From the NCBI GenBank assembly GCA_007123695.1, contig SLGN01000219.1, positions 1-7,299 on the forward strand: a DNA stretch of 7,299 nt, given 5' to 3'. Source of the stretch: Verrucomicrobiales bacterium (lineage in GTDB: Bacteria > Verrucomicrobiota > Verrucomicrobiia > Verrucomicrobiales > DEV007). Position numbers and translations under genes: made by a program. The notes under the pieces were generated by a model. It was not told the origin of the DNA. It did not search any database and was given only the letters and a program-made list of their open reading frames with translations. Below are positions 7,276 to 7,299 of this stretch, in pieces (position 1 is the first letter of the stretch; every line of letters starts with the position of its first letter).

Positions 7276-7299
7276 ATTTTAATTCTCAGTGGTGAAACT
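7276..7299 (-). promoter_or_regulatory. AT-rich upstream edge of the transposase gene
   Basis: On the minus strand this reads AGTTTCACCACTGAGAATTA, then AAAT, ending 1 nt before the ATG. The local drop in GC marks a 5' flank. TAAAAT (7281-7276) resembles a -10 box, but it would place transcription inside the coding region, so a promoter further right is more likely. The GTTTCACCACTGAGA string resembles, from memory, dispersed 'CACCACAGAGA' repeats of environmental bacterial genomes. Only 25 bases are visible, so this is tentative. Confidence 0.2.

Overview
The window reads as a chromosomal segment of a high-GC member of the phylum Verrucomicrobiota. The best evidence is the 16S rRNA gene. At 1041-1058 it carries the exact EUB338-III probe-site variant (GCTGCCACCCGTAGGTGT), which is characteristic of Verrucomicrobiota rather than most other bacteria. 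The protein-coding half is GC-rich with G/C-biased third codon positions, so several long open frames on the opposite strands are only shadows. I cannot place the organism below phylum level.

Layout, left to right. The minus-strand 16S rRNA gene fills 1 to about 1390; its 3' end, and presumably the rest of the rRNA operon, lie beyond the left edge. A structured leader of about 300 nt and a convincing rRNA promoter (TTGACC-16-TACATT, AT-rich UP element, GC-rich discriminator) occupy about 1391-1765. Diverging from it on the plus strand is a secreted YcbB/LdtD-type L,D-transpeptidase (1990-3774). A ~180-bp near-palindromic, MITE-like repeat (3816-3995) sits between this gene and the convergent minus-strand genes. 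Those genes, from right to left on the minus strand, are a RAYT-like HUH transposase (6228-7274), a secreted papain-fold C39-like cysteine peptidase of unknown role (4873-6147), and a Nif3/YbgI-family dinuclear-metal protein (3994-4755).

How the genes relate. They do not look like one pathway. The L,D-transpeptidase is peptidoglycan maintenance. The Nif3-family protein is a widespread housekeeping protein of debated function. The C39-like protein is an exported candidate protease or amidase. The transposase belongs to the domesticated REP-associated group and is not a recent insertion by composition. A recurring regulatory feature is that the plausible promoters of three genes lie almost on top of their best start codons, which suggests very short or leaderless mRNAs.

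I see no multi-gene defence, CRISPR, prophage or biosynthetic system. The most noteworthy items are the long palindromic repeat that abuts the end of the Nif3-family gene, the start-proximal promoters, the C39-like peptidase with a Glu at the usual Asp/Asn position, and the transposase with a long C-terminal extension.
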